The notes under the pieces: model-generated
What the model was told of the DNA's origin: nothing
Databases searched by the model: none
Seen by the model: only the letters and a program-made list of their open reading frames with translations
Shown: piece after piece, positions 55,489-64,000 of the stretch
Layout of the letters: the number at the start of each line of letters is the position of its first letter
How positions within the stretch are numbered: position 1 is the stretch's first letter
Position numbers and translations under genes: made by a program
From: Stenotrophomonas nitritireducens
GTDB taxonomy: Bacteria > Pseudomonadota > Gammaproteobacteria > Xanthomonadales > Xanthomonadaceae
Assembly (NCBI RefSeq): GCF_001431425.1
Contig: NZ_LDJG01000007.1
Span: forward strand, 1-64,000
DNA: 64,000 bases
Reading direction: 5' to 3'

Positions 55489-56856
55489 TCAGATCCGGTT
55501 CGCCCGCGCGATCGCGCCCAGGTGATGCGCGCTTGGCTTCGGCGTGCGCTTGAAGGTCTGCCGATCCACCGCCACCAGCCCGAAATGCTTGTCGTAGCCG
55601 GAGGTCCACTCGAAGTTGTCCAGCAGCGACCAGTACAGGTAGCTGTGCACCGGGATGCCCGCTTCCAGGCAGTCGCGCACGCCATCCAGCGCCTGGTCGA
55701 TGAAGGCGATGCGGCGCGCGTCGTCGTCGGTGGCGATGCCGTTCTCGGTGACGTAGATGGGCTTGCCGACCGCCGCATGCGCCCAGCGGATGGTGTTGGC
55801 CAACGCCTGCGGATAGAACTCGTAACCGGCGTCGGTCATCTCCGCCCCGGCCGGCGGCGGCACGATCCCGCCGGCATCGACGCGGAAGCGGGTGTAGGTC
55901 TGCACGCCGAAGAAATCGGCATGGGTGCGCGCCACCTCCACCCAGTCGCCATACAGCTGCTGGCGATAGGCCTCCACCAGCGCGGGGTCGCCGACCGACT
56001 GGATGTCCTGGGTGGTCAGGGTCAGGCCGACCGGCAGCGTCGGCCGGGCCGCCTTGATCGCGTCATAGCCCAGGCGGTGCGCCTGCTGCAGCAGTGGCGT
56101 GCTGATCTCGGGGTCGGAAAAGGCCAGGCTGGAAAAATGCGTCGAACCGGTGGCGCGCGCGGCGGCGTCGGCGGCGGCGCGCACCGCCGGCGAGACCGTG
56201 TTGCCGTAGAGCAGCCGCACCAGCAAGGTGATGTTGGCCTCGTTGAAGGTGGTCGCCAGGTGCATCAGCCCGCCCAGGTGGCTGGCGACGCGGCCGCAGT
56301 AATCGGCGAACAGCGCCGGCGCGTCCGCCACTTCGAAGCCGCCGCGCGCGGCGAACCAGATCGGCACGGTGAAATGGTTGAGCGTCACCACCGGCTTCAG
56401 GCCGTGCGCGTGGCAGGTCTCCAGCACCCGCGCGTAGTGGTCGAGCTCGGCGCTGGAATAGAACCCGGGCGCGGGCTGGATGCGCGACCACTCGATGCCC
56501 AGGCGGTAGCAGTTGAAGCCCAGCTGCGCGGCCAGGGCGATGTCCTCGGCATAGCGGTGGTAGCTGTCGCAGGCGTCGCCGGAGGGCTCGGCGAACAGCG
56601 TGGGGCGCACGTTCTCGCGCACCCAGGCGTCGCTGTTGGTGTTGTTGCCCTCGCTCTGGTGCCCGGAGATCGCCGTGCCCCACAGGAAGTCGCGCGGCAA
56701 GGCGCGGCTGCGCGCCGGTGTCGGTGCCGCCAGGGCGGTGGCCGGCAGGCCGCTGGCCAGGGCCGCCCAGCCCAGCAACTGCAGGATGCGACGGCGCAGC
56801 GGGGAGTCGGGAAGCGGCATGCCGGTCATGGCTGGCTTCGTTCCGGTGCCGGTCAT
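55489..56856 (-). CDS. GH1 beta-glucosidase with N-terminal export signal
   Basis: 455 residues of glycoside hydrolase family 1. The acid/base Glu is in TTFNEAN (~Glu206; the common motif is NEP, here NEA), the nucleophile in YVTENG (~Glu371); FLWGTAISGHQSEGNN and WSRIQPAPGFYS are family start motifs. The N-terminus LRRRILQLLGWAALASGLPA ending ALA|AP looks like a Tat/Sec signal, unusual for GH1. The start at 56856 overlaps the thiolase stop; 56829 (MTGMPLPDSP) is an alternative. It is the last gene of the minus operon, suggesting removal of a sugar from the substrate. Confidence 0.9.
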   Translation of the reverse strand: MTGTGTKPAMTGMPLPDSPLRRRILQLLGWAALASGLPATALAAPTPARSRALPRDFLWGTAISGHQSEGNNTNSDAWVRENVRPTLFAEPSGDACDSYHRYAEDIALAAQLGFNCYRLGIEWSRIQPAPGFYSSAELDHYARVLETCHAHGLKPVVTLNHFTVPIWFAARGGFEVADAPALFADYCGRVASHLGGLMHLATTFNEANITLLVRLLYGNTVSPAVRAAADAAARATGSTHFSSLAFSDPEISTPLLQQAHRLGYDAIKAARPTLPVGLTLTTQDIQSVGDPALVEAYRQQLYGDWVEVARTHADFFGVQTYTRFRVDAGGIVPPPAGAEMTDAGYEFYPQALANTIRWAHAAVGKPIYVTENGIATDDDARRIAFIDQALDGVRDCLEAGIPVHSYLYWSLLDNFEWTSGYDKHFGLVAVDRQTFKRTPKPSAHHLGAIARANRI

Positions 56857-58034
56857 CAGCAGCGCTCGAACACGGCGGCGATGCCCTGGCCGCCCCCGAT
56901 GCACATCGTGGCCAGCCCATAGCGGCCGCCGCGGCGCTGCAGCTCGTGCACCAGCTTGACGGTGATGATCGCGCCGGTCGCGCCGACCGGGTGGCCCAGC
57001 GCGATGCCGCTGCCGTTGGGGTTGACCTTGGCCGGGTCCAGGCCGAGTGCGTCGGATACCGCGCAGCACTGGGCGGCGAAGGCCTCGTTGGATTCGATCA
57101 CGTCCAGGTCGTCGACCGACAGCCCGGCCCTGGCCAGCACCACCTGCACCGCCGGCACCGGTCCCATGCCCATGTACAGCGGCTCGACGCCGGCGTGCGC
57201 GTAGGCCACCAGCCGCGCCAGCGGGCGCAGGCCATGGCGCGCCACCGCCGCGCCGGTGGCCAGGACCAGCGAGGCGGCGCCATCGTTGATGCCGGAGGCG
57301 TTGCCGGCGGTGACCGAACCGTCGGGCTTGAACACCGGACGCAGCGCGGCCAGGTCCTGCGCGGTGACGTTGGCGCGGACGTGCTCGTCGGTCCGGAACT
57401 CGGTTTCGCGGCCACGCCGGCCTACCTTCACCGGCACGATCTGGTCGTCGAAACGGCCCTCGGCGATGGCGTCGGCCGCGCGTCGATGGCTTTCCAGCGC
57501 GAACGCGTCCTGGCGCGCGCGCGCGATGCCGTGGCGCTCGGCGATGTTCTCGGCGGTGATGCCCATCAGCACGCCGTTGAACGGGTCTTTCAGGCCTTCG
57601 TTGAGCCCGTCCACCAGCACCGCGTCGCCGAGCTTGCGGCCCCAGCGGTGGGTGGGCAGGTAGAACGGGGTGCGGCTCATGGATTCGGCGCCGCCGGCCA
57701 GCGCCACCTCGCAGTCGCCCAGCAACAGGGCCTGCGCCGCCGAGACGATGGCCTGCAGGCCGGAGCCGCACAGCCGGTTGACGGTCAGCGCCGGAGTTTC
57801 CACCGGCAACCCGGATTCGATGGCGATGATGCGCGCCATGTAAGCGTCGCGCGGTTCGCTGGGCAGCACCTGGCCGTAGACGGCGTGGCCGATGGCGTCG
57901 GCGGCCACGCCGGCGCGGGTGATGGCCTCCCTGGCGGTGGCGACGCCGAGTTCGGAGGGCGCAGTGTCCTTGAGCGAGCCGCCGAACGCGCCGATGGCGG
58001 TGCGTACGCCGGAAACGATGAAGACGTCGGTCAT
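56856..58034 (-). CDS. Thiolase (acetyl-CoA acyltransferase)
   Basis: 392 residues. The active Cys89 is in NRLCGSGLQ; SNEAFAAQ, NPNGSGIALGHPVGATGA and the second Cys in CIGGGQG are present. It does the last step of beta-oxidation, cleaving 3-ketoacyl-CoA. BktB or PcaF-like roles are possible. It lies 10 bases after the acyl-CoA dehydrogenase stop and overlaps the GH1 gene by one base. Confidence 0.92.
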   Translation of the reverse strand: MTDVFIVSGVRTAIGAFGGSLKDTAPSELGVATAREAITRAGVAADAIGHAVYGQVLPSEPRDAYMARIIAIESGLPVETPALTVNRLCGSGLQAIVSAAQALLLGDCEVALAGGAESMSRTPFYLPTHRWGRKLGDAVLVDGLNEGLKDPFNGVLMGITAENIAERHGIARARQDAFALESHRRAADAIAEGRFDDQIVPVKVGRRGRETEFRTDEHVRANVTAQDLAALRPVFKPDGSVTAGNASGINDGAASLVLATGAAVARHGLRPLARLVAYAHAGVEPLYMGMGPVPAVQVVLARAGLSVDDLDVIESNEAFAAQCCAVSDALGLDPAKVNPNGSGIALGHPVGATGAIITVKLVHELQRRGGRYGLATMCIGGGQGIAAVFERC

Positions 58035-58044
58035 GTCGAATTCC

Positions 58045-59838
58045 TCAGCAGTGGAAACAGTCTTGGGTGGTTGAGGCGATCAGGTCGTCGCGCGTGGCGG
58101 CCAGGTCCAGCCAGAGCGCGGCGCGGGGCAGTTCGTGGGCGAAGAACCAGCGCGCCGCGGCGCGCTTGCCGCGGTGGAACGCGGTGTCCCCGGCGCACAG
58201 GCGGGCCATGTCCAGCCACAGCCAGCCGACCACGGCGTGGCCGAAGGCGCGCAGGAAGGAGGTGGCCTGTTCCAGCGCCTGCGGCGCTGGCGCCGAGGCC
58301 AGCTCCGCCACCACCGCGCCGAGCCGCTGCCAGGTGGCCTCGAGCTGGCGCGCGAGCGGAGCGAGCCGGGCGTCGGCGACGCTGGCGGCCACGGTCGCCT
58401 CGACCCGCGCGCGCAGCTGCGCGACGCCGGCGCCGCCGTCGCGCAGCACCTTGCGGCCCAGCAGGTCCAGCCCCTGGATGCCGGTGGTGCCTTCGTGGAT
58501 CGGGTTGAGGCGGTTGTCGCGGTACAGCTGTTCCACATCGTAGTCGCGGGTATAGCCATAGCCGCCGTGGATCTGGATGGCGAGGTCGTTCGCCGCCAGC
58601 CCGTACTCGGACGGCCACGCCTTGACCACCGGCGTCAGCAGGTCGAGCAGGCGGCCGGCGTCGGCGGCCGTGCCGGCATCGCCGCTCAGCTGGTCGTCCA
58701 GCAGCCGCGCCGCATACAGCACCAGCGCGAGCGCGCCCTCGGCGTAGGCCTTCTGCGCCAGCAGCATGTGTTTGACATCGGCATGCTCGATGATCGCGGC
58801 CGGCCGCGTGGTGCCGCCCTCGGCGGTGCGCCCCTGCACCCGGCCGCGTGCGTATTCGACCGACAGCAGGTGGCCGCGGCAGCCGGCGGCGGCGGCGCCG
58901 AGGCCGACGCCGGTACGCGCCTCGTTCATCATGTGGAACATCTGCGCCAGCCCCTCGCCGGGCTCGCCGATGCGCCAGCCGATCGCGCCGCCGGCGCCGT
59001 CGGGGGCGTGCCGGCCCTCGCCGAAATTGAGCAGGCAGTTGGACGTGCCGCGATAGCCCATCTTGTGGTTGAGCCCGGCCACGGCGATGTCGTTGGCCTG
59101 GCCATCGGGCAGGTGCTTGGGCACCACGAACAGCGAGATGCCCTTGATGCCCGGCAGCGGCTTGCCGTCGGCGCCGGGCGTCCTGGCCAGCACCAGGTGC
59201 ACGATGTCGCCGGTGATGTCGTGGTCGCCGGCGGAGATCCACATCTTGTTGCCGTGCAGGCGGTGCCGCGCGCCCAGCGCGTCCTCGCCGTCGGGCAGCG
59301 CCAGGGTGCGGATGTCGGCCAGCGAGGAGCCGGCCTGCGGCTCGGACAGGCACATCGTGCCCAGCGCCTGGCCGCGGATCTGCGGCAGGGCGAAGGCCTC
59401 GACCTGGGCAGCGTTGCCGAACGCGGCCAGCAGGCGGGCGTTGGCGATGGTCAGCATCGGGTAGGCGGCCACGGCCAGGCTGGCGGCCATGAACTGGCCG
59501 ATGCTGGCGTAGTGCAGCAGCTGCGGCAGCTGCAGCCCGCCGACGTCCTGCCCGAACGGCCCGGCGAGCAGGCCGGCGTCGATGTAGTCGCGCACCGCGG
59601 CGGTGACTTCGGGGGCGAGCGCGACGCCGTCCGCCGTCAGCGCCGGTTCGCTGCGGTCGCTGGCCCTGAGCGCCGGCAGGAACGCGTCCGCGGCCAGGCG
59701 CTCGCTCAGGTCGAGCACGGCGGCCACGGTGTCGCGGCTGTGCTCGGCATAGTGCGGCCGTGCGAACAGGGCCTCGATGCCCAGCCAGTCGAACAGCAGG
59801 AAGTCGAGGTCGCGGCGGTCGAGCAGCGCGGTGCCCAT
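58045..59838 (-). CDS. Acyl-CoA dehydrogenase, long DmdC-like type
   Basis: A 597-residue FAD enzyme, about 200 residues longer than classical acyl-CoA dehydrogenases, with a C-terminal extra helical domain as in the DmdC/AidB-related branch. Seen: MCLSEPQAGSSLADIRT, GNKMWISAGDHDI, MGYRGTSNC, and IHGGYGYTRDYDVEQLYRD followed by IHEGTTGIQGLDLLGRKVL. The start at 59838 is 2 bases past the SDR stop; the open frame upstream of it lies over that gene. It should introduce the alpha-beta double bond of the acyl-CoA. Confidence 0.9.
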   Translation of the reverse strand: MGTALLDRRDLDFLLFDWLGIEALFARPHYAEHSRDTVAAVLDLSERLAADAFLPALRASDRSEPALTADGVALAPEVTAAVRDYIDAGLLAGPFGQDVGGLQLPQLLHYASIGQFMAASLAVAAYPMLTIANARLLAAFGNAAQVEAFALPQIRGQALGTMCLSEPQAGSSLADIRTLALPDGEDALGARHRLHGNKMWISAGDHDITGDIVHLVLARTPGADGKPLPGIKGISLFVVPKHLPDGQANDIAVAGLNHKMGYRGTSNCLLNFGEGRHAPDGAGGAIGWRIGEPGEGLAQMFHMMNEARTGVGLGAAAAGCRGHLLSVEYARGRVQGRTAEGGTTRPAAIIEHADVKHMLLAQKAYAEGALALVLYAARLLDDQLSGDAGTAADAGRLLDLLTPVVKAWPSEYGLAANDLAIQIHGGYGYTRDYDVEQLYRDNRLNPIHEGTTGIQGLDLLGRKVLRDGGAGVAQLRARVEATVAASVADARLAPLARQLEATWQRLGAVVAELASAPAPQALEQATSFLRAFGHAVVGWLWLDMARLCAGDTAFHRGKRAAARWFFAHELPRAALWLDLAATRDDLIASTTQDCFHC

Positions 59839-59840
59839 GC

Positions 59841-60627
<787 letters not shown>

Positions 60628-60635
<8 letters not shown>

Positions 60636-62712
60636 TGAGGTCTCCGAAAGTCCGGTTTTCGCGCACCAGGCGCACAAGCAGTTCGGCCGGCTGCCAGGTC
60701 CAGCCCGCGTGGCCGCCGGCGAAGCGTTCGATGTCGGCCAGCAGCCGCGGCAGGCCGAGCCGGTCGGCGTGGAGCATCGGTCCGCCGCGCACGGCGGGGA
60801 ATCCATAGCCGGCGGTCCATACCACGTCGATGTCCAGCGGCCGCCAGGCGATGCCTTCCTCCAGGATGCGCGCGCCTTCGTTGACCAGCGCCAGCAGGCA
60901 GCGGGCGACGATTTCCGCATCGTCGATGGCGCGGCGCGGCAGCCCGATCTCGGCGGAGTGCGCGACCACCAGCGCGTCGATCTCCGGATCCACCACCGGC
61001 GTGCGACCGTCCGGATAGCGGTAGACGCCCATGCCGGTCTTCTGCCCGAAGCGGCCCAGTTCGCACACCTTGTCGGGGAAGCGCGAGTACGGACGCTGCG
61101 GCTGTTCGATGGCGCGGCGCTTGCGGATGCTCCAGCCGATGTCCTGCCCGGCCAGGTCCATCACCCGGAATGGCCCCATCGCGAAGCCGAACGCTTCCAT
61201 GGCGCGGTCGACCTGCTGCGGCAGCGCGCCTTCTTCCAGCAGCAGGTAGGCCTGCCGCAGGTATTCCTCGAACATGCGGTTGCCGATGAAGCCATCGCAC
61301 ACGCCGGCGACGACGCCGACCTTGCCCAGCCGCCGCGCGAACGCCATCGCGCTGCCCAGCACCTCCGGCCGCGTGCGCGCGCCGCGCACGATCTCGACCA
61401 GGCGCATCACGTGCGCCGGGCTGAAGAAATGCATGCCGAGTACACGCCCGGGATCGCGTACCGCATCGGCGATGGCGTCGACGTCGAGCGTGGACGTGTT
61501 GCTGGCCAGGATCGCGTCCGGCCGGGTGGCCTTGTCCAGCGCGGTGAACACCGCGCGCTTGACGGCCATGTCCTCGAACACGGCCTCGATCACCAGGTCG
61601 GCGTCGGCGACCCCGGTCTCGAGCCGCGGTGTCGCCGTCAGTGCCGCCATGCGCGCGGCGGCGGCGGCGCTGGACAGGCGTCCCTTCTGGACATCGCGGC
61701 CGAAGGTGGCGTCGATGCGGGCGACGGCCCGGTCCAGTGCCGCCGGGTCGGGGTCGATCAGGGTCACCGGCAGCCCGGCGGCCAGCAGCGCGGTGGCGAT
61801 GCCCGCGCCCATCACCCCGGCGCCGATCACCGCGGTGCGCTCGAGCGGGTGCGCGCCGCTGCCGGCCAGCGATGCCGGCAGCCGCGCTGCCGCGCGCTCG
61901 CCGAGGAATACGTGGCGCAGCCCCTGCGATTCGGGCGAAGCGAGCAGGTCGTCGAACAGCCGTTGTTCCAGTGCCAGGCCTTCGTCGAAAGAGAGCCCGA
62001 GCGCGGCCTCGACGCAATCGACGATGTGGCCGGCCGCGACCGCCCCGGCGCCGCGGCGCGTGCCGGCCGCCTGGCGCGCGCTGGCGAGCGCGGCCTGCGC
62101 CTGCTCATCCCGCGCCTGGCGGTCGCGTACGCGCACGCAGCGGCCGCCGAGCGAGTCGGCGTGGCGCAGCGCCGCTTCCAGCAGGTCGCCATCGGCGATG
62201 GCGTCGATCAATCCGCTGGCCAGCGCCTGCCCGGCGTCTATCGGCGTGCCGTCGATCATCAGCGACAACGCCTTCGCCGCACCGACCAGGCGCGGTGTGC
62301 GCTGCGTTCCGCCGGCGCCGGGCAGCAGGCCCAGGCTGATCTCCGGGAAGGCGAAGCGGGCGCTCCTGGCGGCCACGCGCGCATGGCAGGCCAGCGCCAG
62401 CTCCAGCCCGCCGCCGAAAGCCACGCCGTGGATGGCGGCGACCACCGGCACCGGCGAGGCATCCAGCGCCTGCATCAGCGCGCGGATCGCGTCGGCCTGG
62501 CCGGAATCGTTGCCGAGCTCGCCGATATCGGCGCCGGCGCAGAAGCAGCGGCCATCGCCGACCAGCACGAGGGCGGCGACGCCGGCGGCGCGACCGCTGC
62601 GGGCGATCTCGCCGGCCAGCTCGCCAGCCAGGGCGCGCCCCAGCGCGTTGACCGGCGCGGAGGAGAAGCGCAGCACGGTGGTGCTGCCGTATTGAATGGG
62701 TTCGATCGGCAT
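60628..62712 (-). CDS. FadJ-like enoyl-CoA hydratase / 3-hydroxyacyl-CoA dehydrogenase
   Basis: A 694-residue fusion. Residues 1-~190 are a crotonase (CFCAGADIGELGND; FGGGLELALACHARVA; ISLGLLPGAGGTQRTPRLVG with the catalytic Glu region). From about 290 a Rossmann domain follows (VIGAGVMGAGIATALLAAGL), then LASNTSTLDVDAIADAV, GMHFFSPAHVMRLVEIV, and two C-terminal dehydrogenase domains. It performs two middle steps of beta-oxidation. First structural gene of the minus operon. Confidence 0.93.
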
Positions 62713-62876
62713 GGAGTCCCCTGTCAGCGGGACGGGCCGCGAGAGCCCGTCGGCGATTGGTTACCCATTGAATGATTATTTTACCGATTGTTCAATAGAT
62801 GGGCGCGGGCGAGCGCGCCGCGGCGGCCTGCGGGCGGGGTGTCCGATGTCGAGAGGGGGCGCCGAAGCCGGCGCGC
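62713..62876 (-). promoter_or_regulatory. Promoter and likely TetR operator of the minus catabolic operon
   Basis: An AT-rich patch in very GC-rich DNA. On the minus strand TTGAAC (-35-like), 17 bases, then TTCAAT (-10-like) lie about 55-60 bases before the FadJ-like start. The two boxes coincide with an inverted repeat ATTGAA (62767-62772) and TTCAAT (62791-62796). Between them is AATCGGTAAAA, resembling half of the ACCGA-type sites bound by TetR regulators of acyl-CoA pathways. The TetR gene lies immediately upstream. Confidence 0.5.
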
Positions 62877-63572
62877 TCAGCGCCGGCGCGCGGGGCGTTG
62901 GGGGGCGTCGGCCGCGGTTGCCGCGCCGGTGCGACGCCGGCGCGGCGCCTGCAGCCTGGCCGCCGGGGCGCTGCTGAGCATCCGTTCCAGCAGCTCGGTC
63001 ATCAGCGTGTTCAACTGCGCCCGCGACCAGTCGCCGTCGGCCCGGTACCAGCGCGGCACCCAGCTCAGCGCGCCGAGCAGGGCCAGTACCGCCAGCTTCG
63101 GATCGCACGGCACGATGCTGCCGTCCTTGATGCCTTCGCCGACGATGTCGCGCAGTGCGTGCTCGAAGCGCTGGCGCTCGGCTTTCACCGCCTGGAAATC
63201 GTCGGGCGACAGCGAGCCTTCCTCCAGCACGGTGATGGCCACGCTGTGCTCGCCGATGAAGTACTCCAGCAGGTCGGAAAGCGCTACCCGCAGTTTCTGG
63301 CGGCCATCGCCGCCATCGCGGCGCGCGCGCTCCAGATTGGCGAAGGCCACTTCCATCGCCTGGTCGAAACAGGCCTTGAGCATGGCCTGCTTGTTGGGGA
63401 AGTAGTAATAGAGCGCCGGCTTGGTGACCTCGAGCCGCTGGGCGATGTCGTCCATCGAGGTGCCGTGGTAGCCATGCTTGTTGAACGAGGCCGAGGCCTC
63501 GCGCAGCACGGCGTTGCGCTTGGCGTCGCGCAACTGTTCACGGCTGGGGACGCTGCGTTTCCAATCCGCCAA
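62877..63572 (-). CDS. TetR family regulator (minus operon)
   Basis: 231 residues. HTH: REASASFNKHGYHGTSMDDI and AQRLEVTKPALYYYFPNKQ, followed by a TetR_C-type helical domain (LLEYFIGEHSVAITVLEEGS; ALLGALSWVPRWYRADGDW). The C-terminus is a basic Arg/Pro tail. It reads in the same direction as the FadJ operon, with the putative operator between them, so a local repressor role is likely. It starts 12 bases after the DUF192 gene. Confidence 0.88.
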   Translation of the reverse strand: MADWKRSVPSREQLRDAKRNAVLREASASFNKHGYHGTSMDDIAQRLEVTKPALYYYFPNKQAMLKACFDQAMEVAFANLERARRDGGDGRQKLRVALSDLLEYFIGEHSVAITVLEEGSLSPDDFQAVKAERQRFEHALRDIVGEGIKDGSIVPCDPKLAVLALLGALSWVPRWYRADGDWSRAQLNTLMTELLERMLSSAPAARLQAPRRRRTGAATAADAPQRPARRR

Positions 63573-63584
63573 GGAACCTGCTCC

Positions 63585-64000
63585 TCACTTGCCCTTCGGG
63601 ATGCCGGGGCCGAACACCAGTTCGGTGCCGTCCTCCAGTTTCAGCTTCTCGGCCTGGCCGGCGTTGAGTTCCAGCACGTAGCGCGCCGGCCTGAAGCTGG
63701 GGTAGGGCGGGCAGGCATCGCCGGCCGAGCAGGGCGGCACGTCGCGCTGCTGGCTGACCAGCCGGCGGCCGTCGTCGAAATAGAGGATGTCCAGCGGGAT
63801 GCGGGTGTTCTTCATCCAGTACGCCTGCGGTTCCTGGCGGTCGTGGATGAACAGCATGCCGCGGTCGCCGTCCATGCGGTCGCGGAACATCAGCCCGCGC
63901 GCGCGGCTGGCGTCGTCCTGGGCCAGTTCCACCTGGTAGCGCGTGCCGCCCAGTTCCACCCAGCTCCCGCCGGCGCTGGCGCAGCCGCCGGACAGCGGCA
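63585..64000 (-). CDS. DUF192 lipoprotein (5' part beyond window)
   Basis: The visible 138 residues contain a DUF192 domain: ELGGTRYQVELAQDDASRAR, GLMFRD, GMLFIHDRQEPQAYWMKNT, PLDILYFDDGR, YVLELNAGQAEKL. The frame stays open through a possible lipobox-like LSGGC near 63982 to the window edge, so a GTG at 63959 is not the true start and the gene is truncated here only by the window. A periplasmic or outer-membrane lipoprotein of unknown function is expected. Confidence 0.82.
   Translation of the reverse strand, partial: PLSGGCASAGGSWVELGGTRYQVELAQDDASRARGLMFRDRMDGDRGMLFIHDRQEPQAYWMKNTRIPLDILYFDDGRRLVSQQRDVPPCSAGDACPPYPSFRPARYVLELNAGQAEKLKLEDGTELVFGPGIPKGK

Overview
The window is chromosomal DNA of a high-GC gammaproteobacterium, most likely a member of the Xanthomonadaceae (Lysobacter / Pseudoxanthomonas / Luteimonas type). 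This is inferred from gene content and arrangement: TonB-dependent receptors, a DedA-PAP2-LssY fusion, hemL / thiE / rubredoxin neighbours, PPi-dependent phosphofructokinase with a K+-independent-type H+-pyrophosphatase, and dense small palindromic repeats between genes. I see no transposase, integrase, phage gene, CRISPR array, rRNA or tRNA. The first ~120-128 bases are not genomic: they align in order and spacing to a degraded Illumina Nextera i5 adapter, so position ~129 is the true end of the contig.

Layout. (1) 129-8386, minus: a compact nine-gene operon for an MSHA-like type IV pilus or pseudopilus (major prepilin, inner-membrane assembly proteins, second prepilin, secretin MshL, TPR protein MshN, ATPase MshM cut by the contig end). 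(2) 8.7-14.5 kb: exported gamma-glutamyltransferase, a BCCT osmolyte transporter, and a TPP riboswitch driving thiC. (3) 15-21.2 kb: a CadC-like membrane-anchored regulator with a TolB-type propeller, an AraC regulator and a large TonB-dependent receptor, all on plus. (4) 21.6-31.5 kb: an HDOD protein and a pyrophosphate/energy block (ppa, hppA, pfp, adk), then mpl and a LonN-domain protein. (5) 31.9-45.3 kb: housekeeping and envelope genes, mostly in convergent pairs (DedA-PAP2-LssY, RIO-like kinase, lipoprotein, SDR, voltage-gated K+ channel with zinc ribbon, argD, HIT, HAD, hemL, M19 dipeptidase, thiE, rubredoxin, SirB1-like protein). (6) 45.6-63.6 kb: a catabolic island. A plus-strand operon (receptor, MFS transporter, carboxylesterase, acyl-CoA ligase, TetR, SDR, beta-lactamase-fold esterase) faces a minus-strand operon (TetR, FadJ-like protein, SDR, acyl-CoA dehydrogenase, thiolase, exported GH1 glucosidase). 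Together they could import, de-esterify or deglycosylate, CoA-activate and beta-oxidise an unknown hydrophobic compound. A partial DUF192 gene ends the window.

The most unusual feature is a family of ~69-bp repeats that can fold as a cloverleaf (outer TGTAG/CTACA stem plus three hairpins). There are about 21 copies in five tandem arrays, each at a junction between convergent genes, with decayed copies at two further convergent junctions and none seen elsewhere. Three flanking genes take their stop codon from the repeat's terminal TGTAG.
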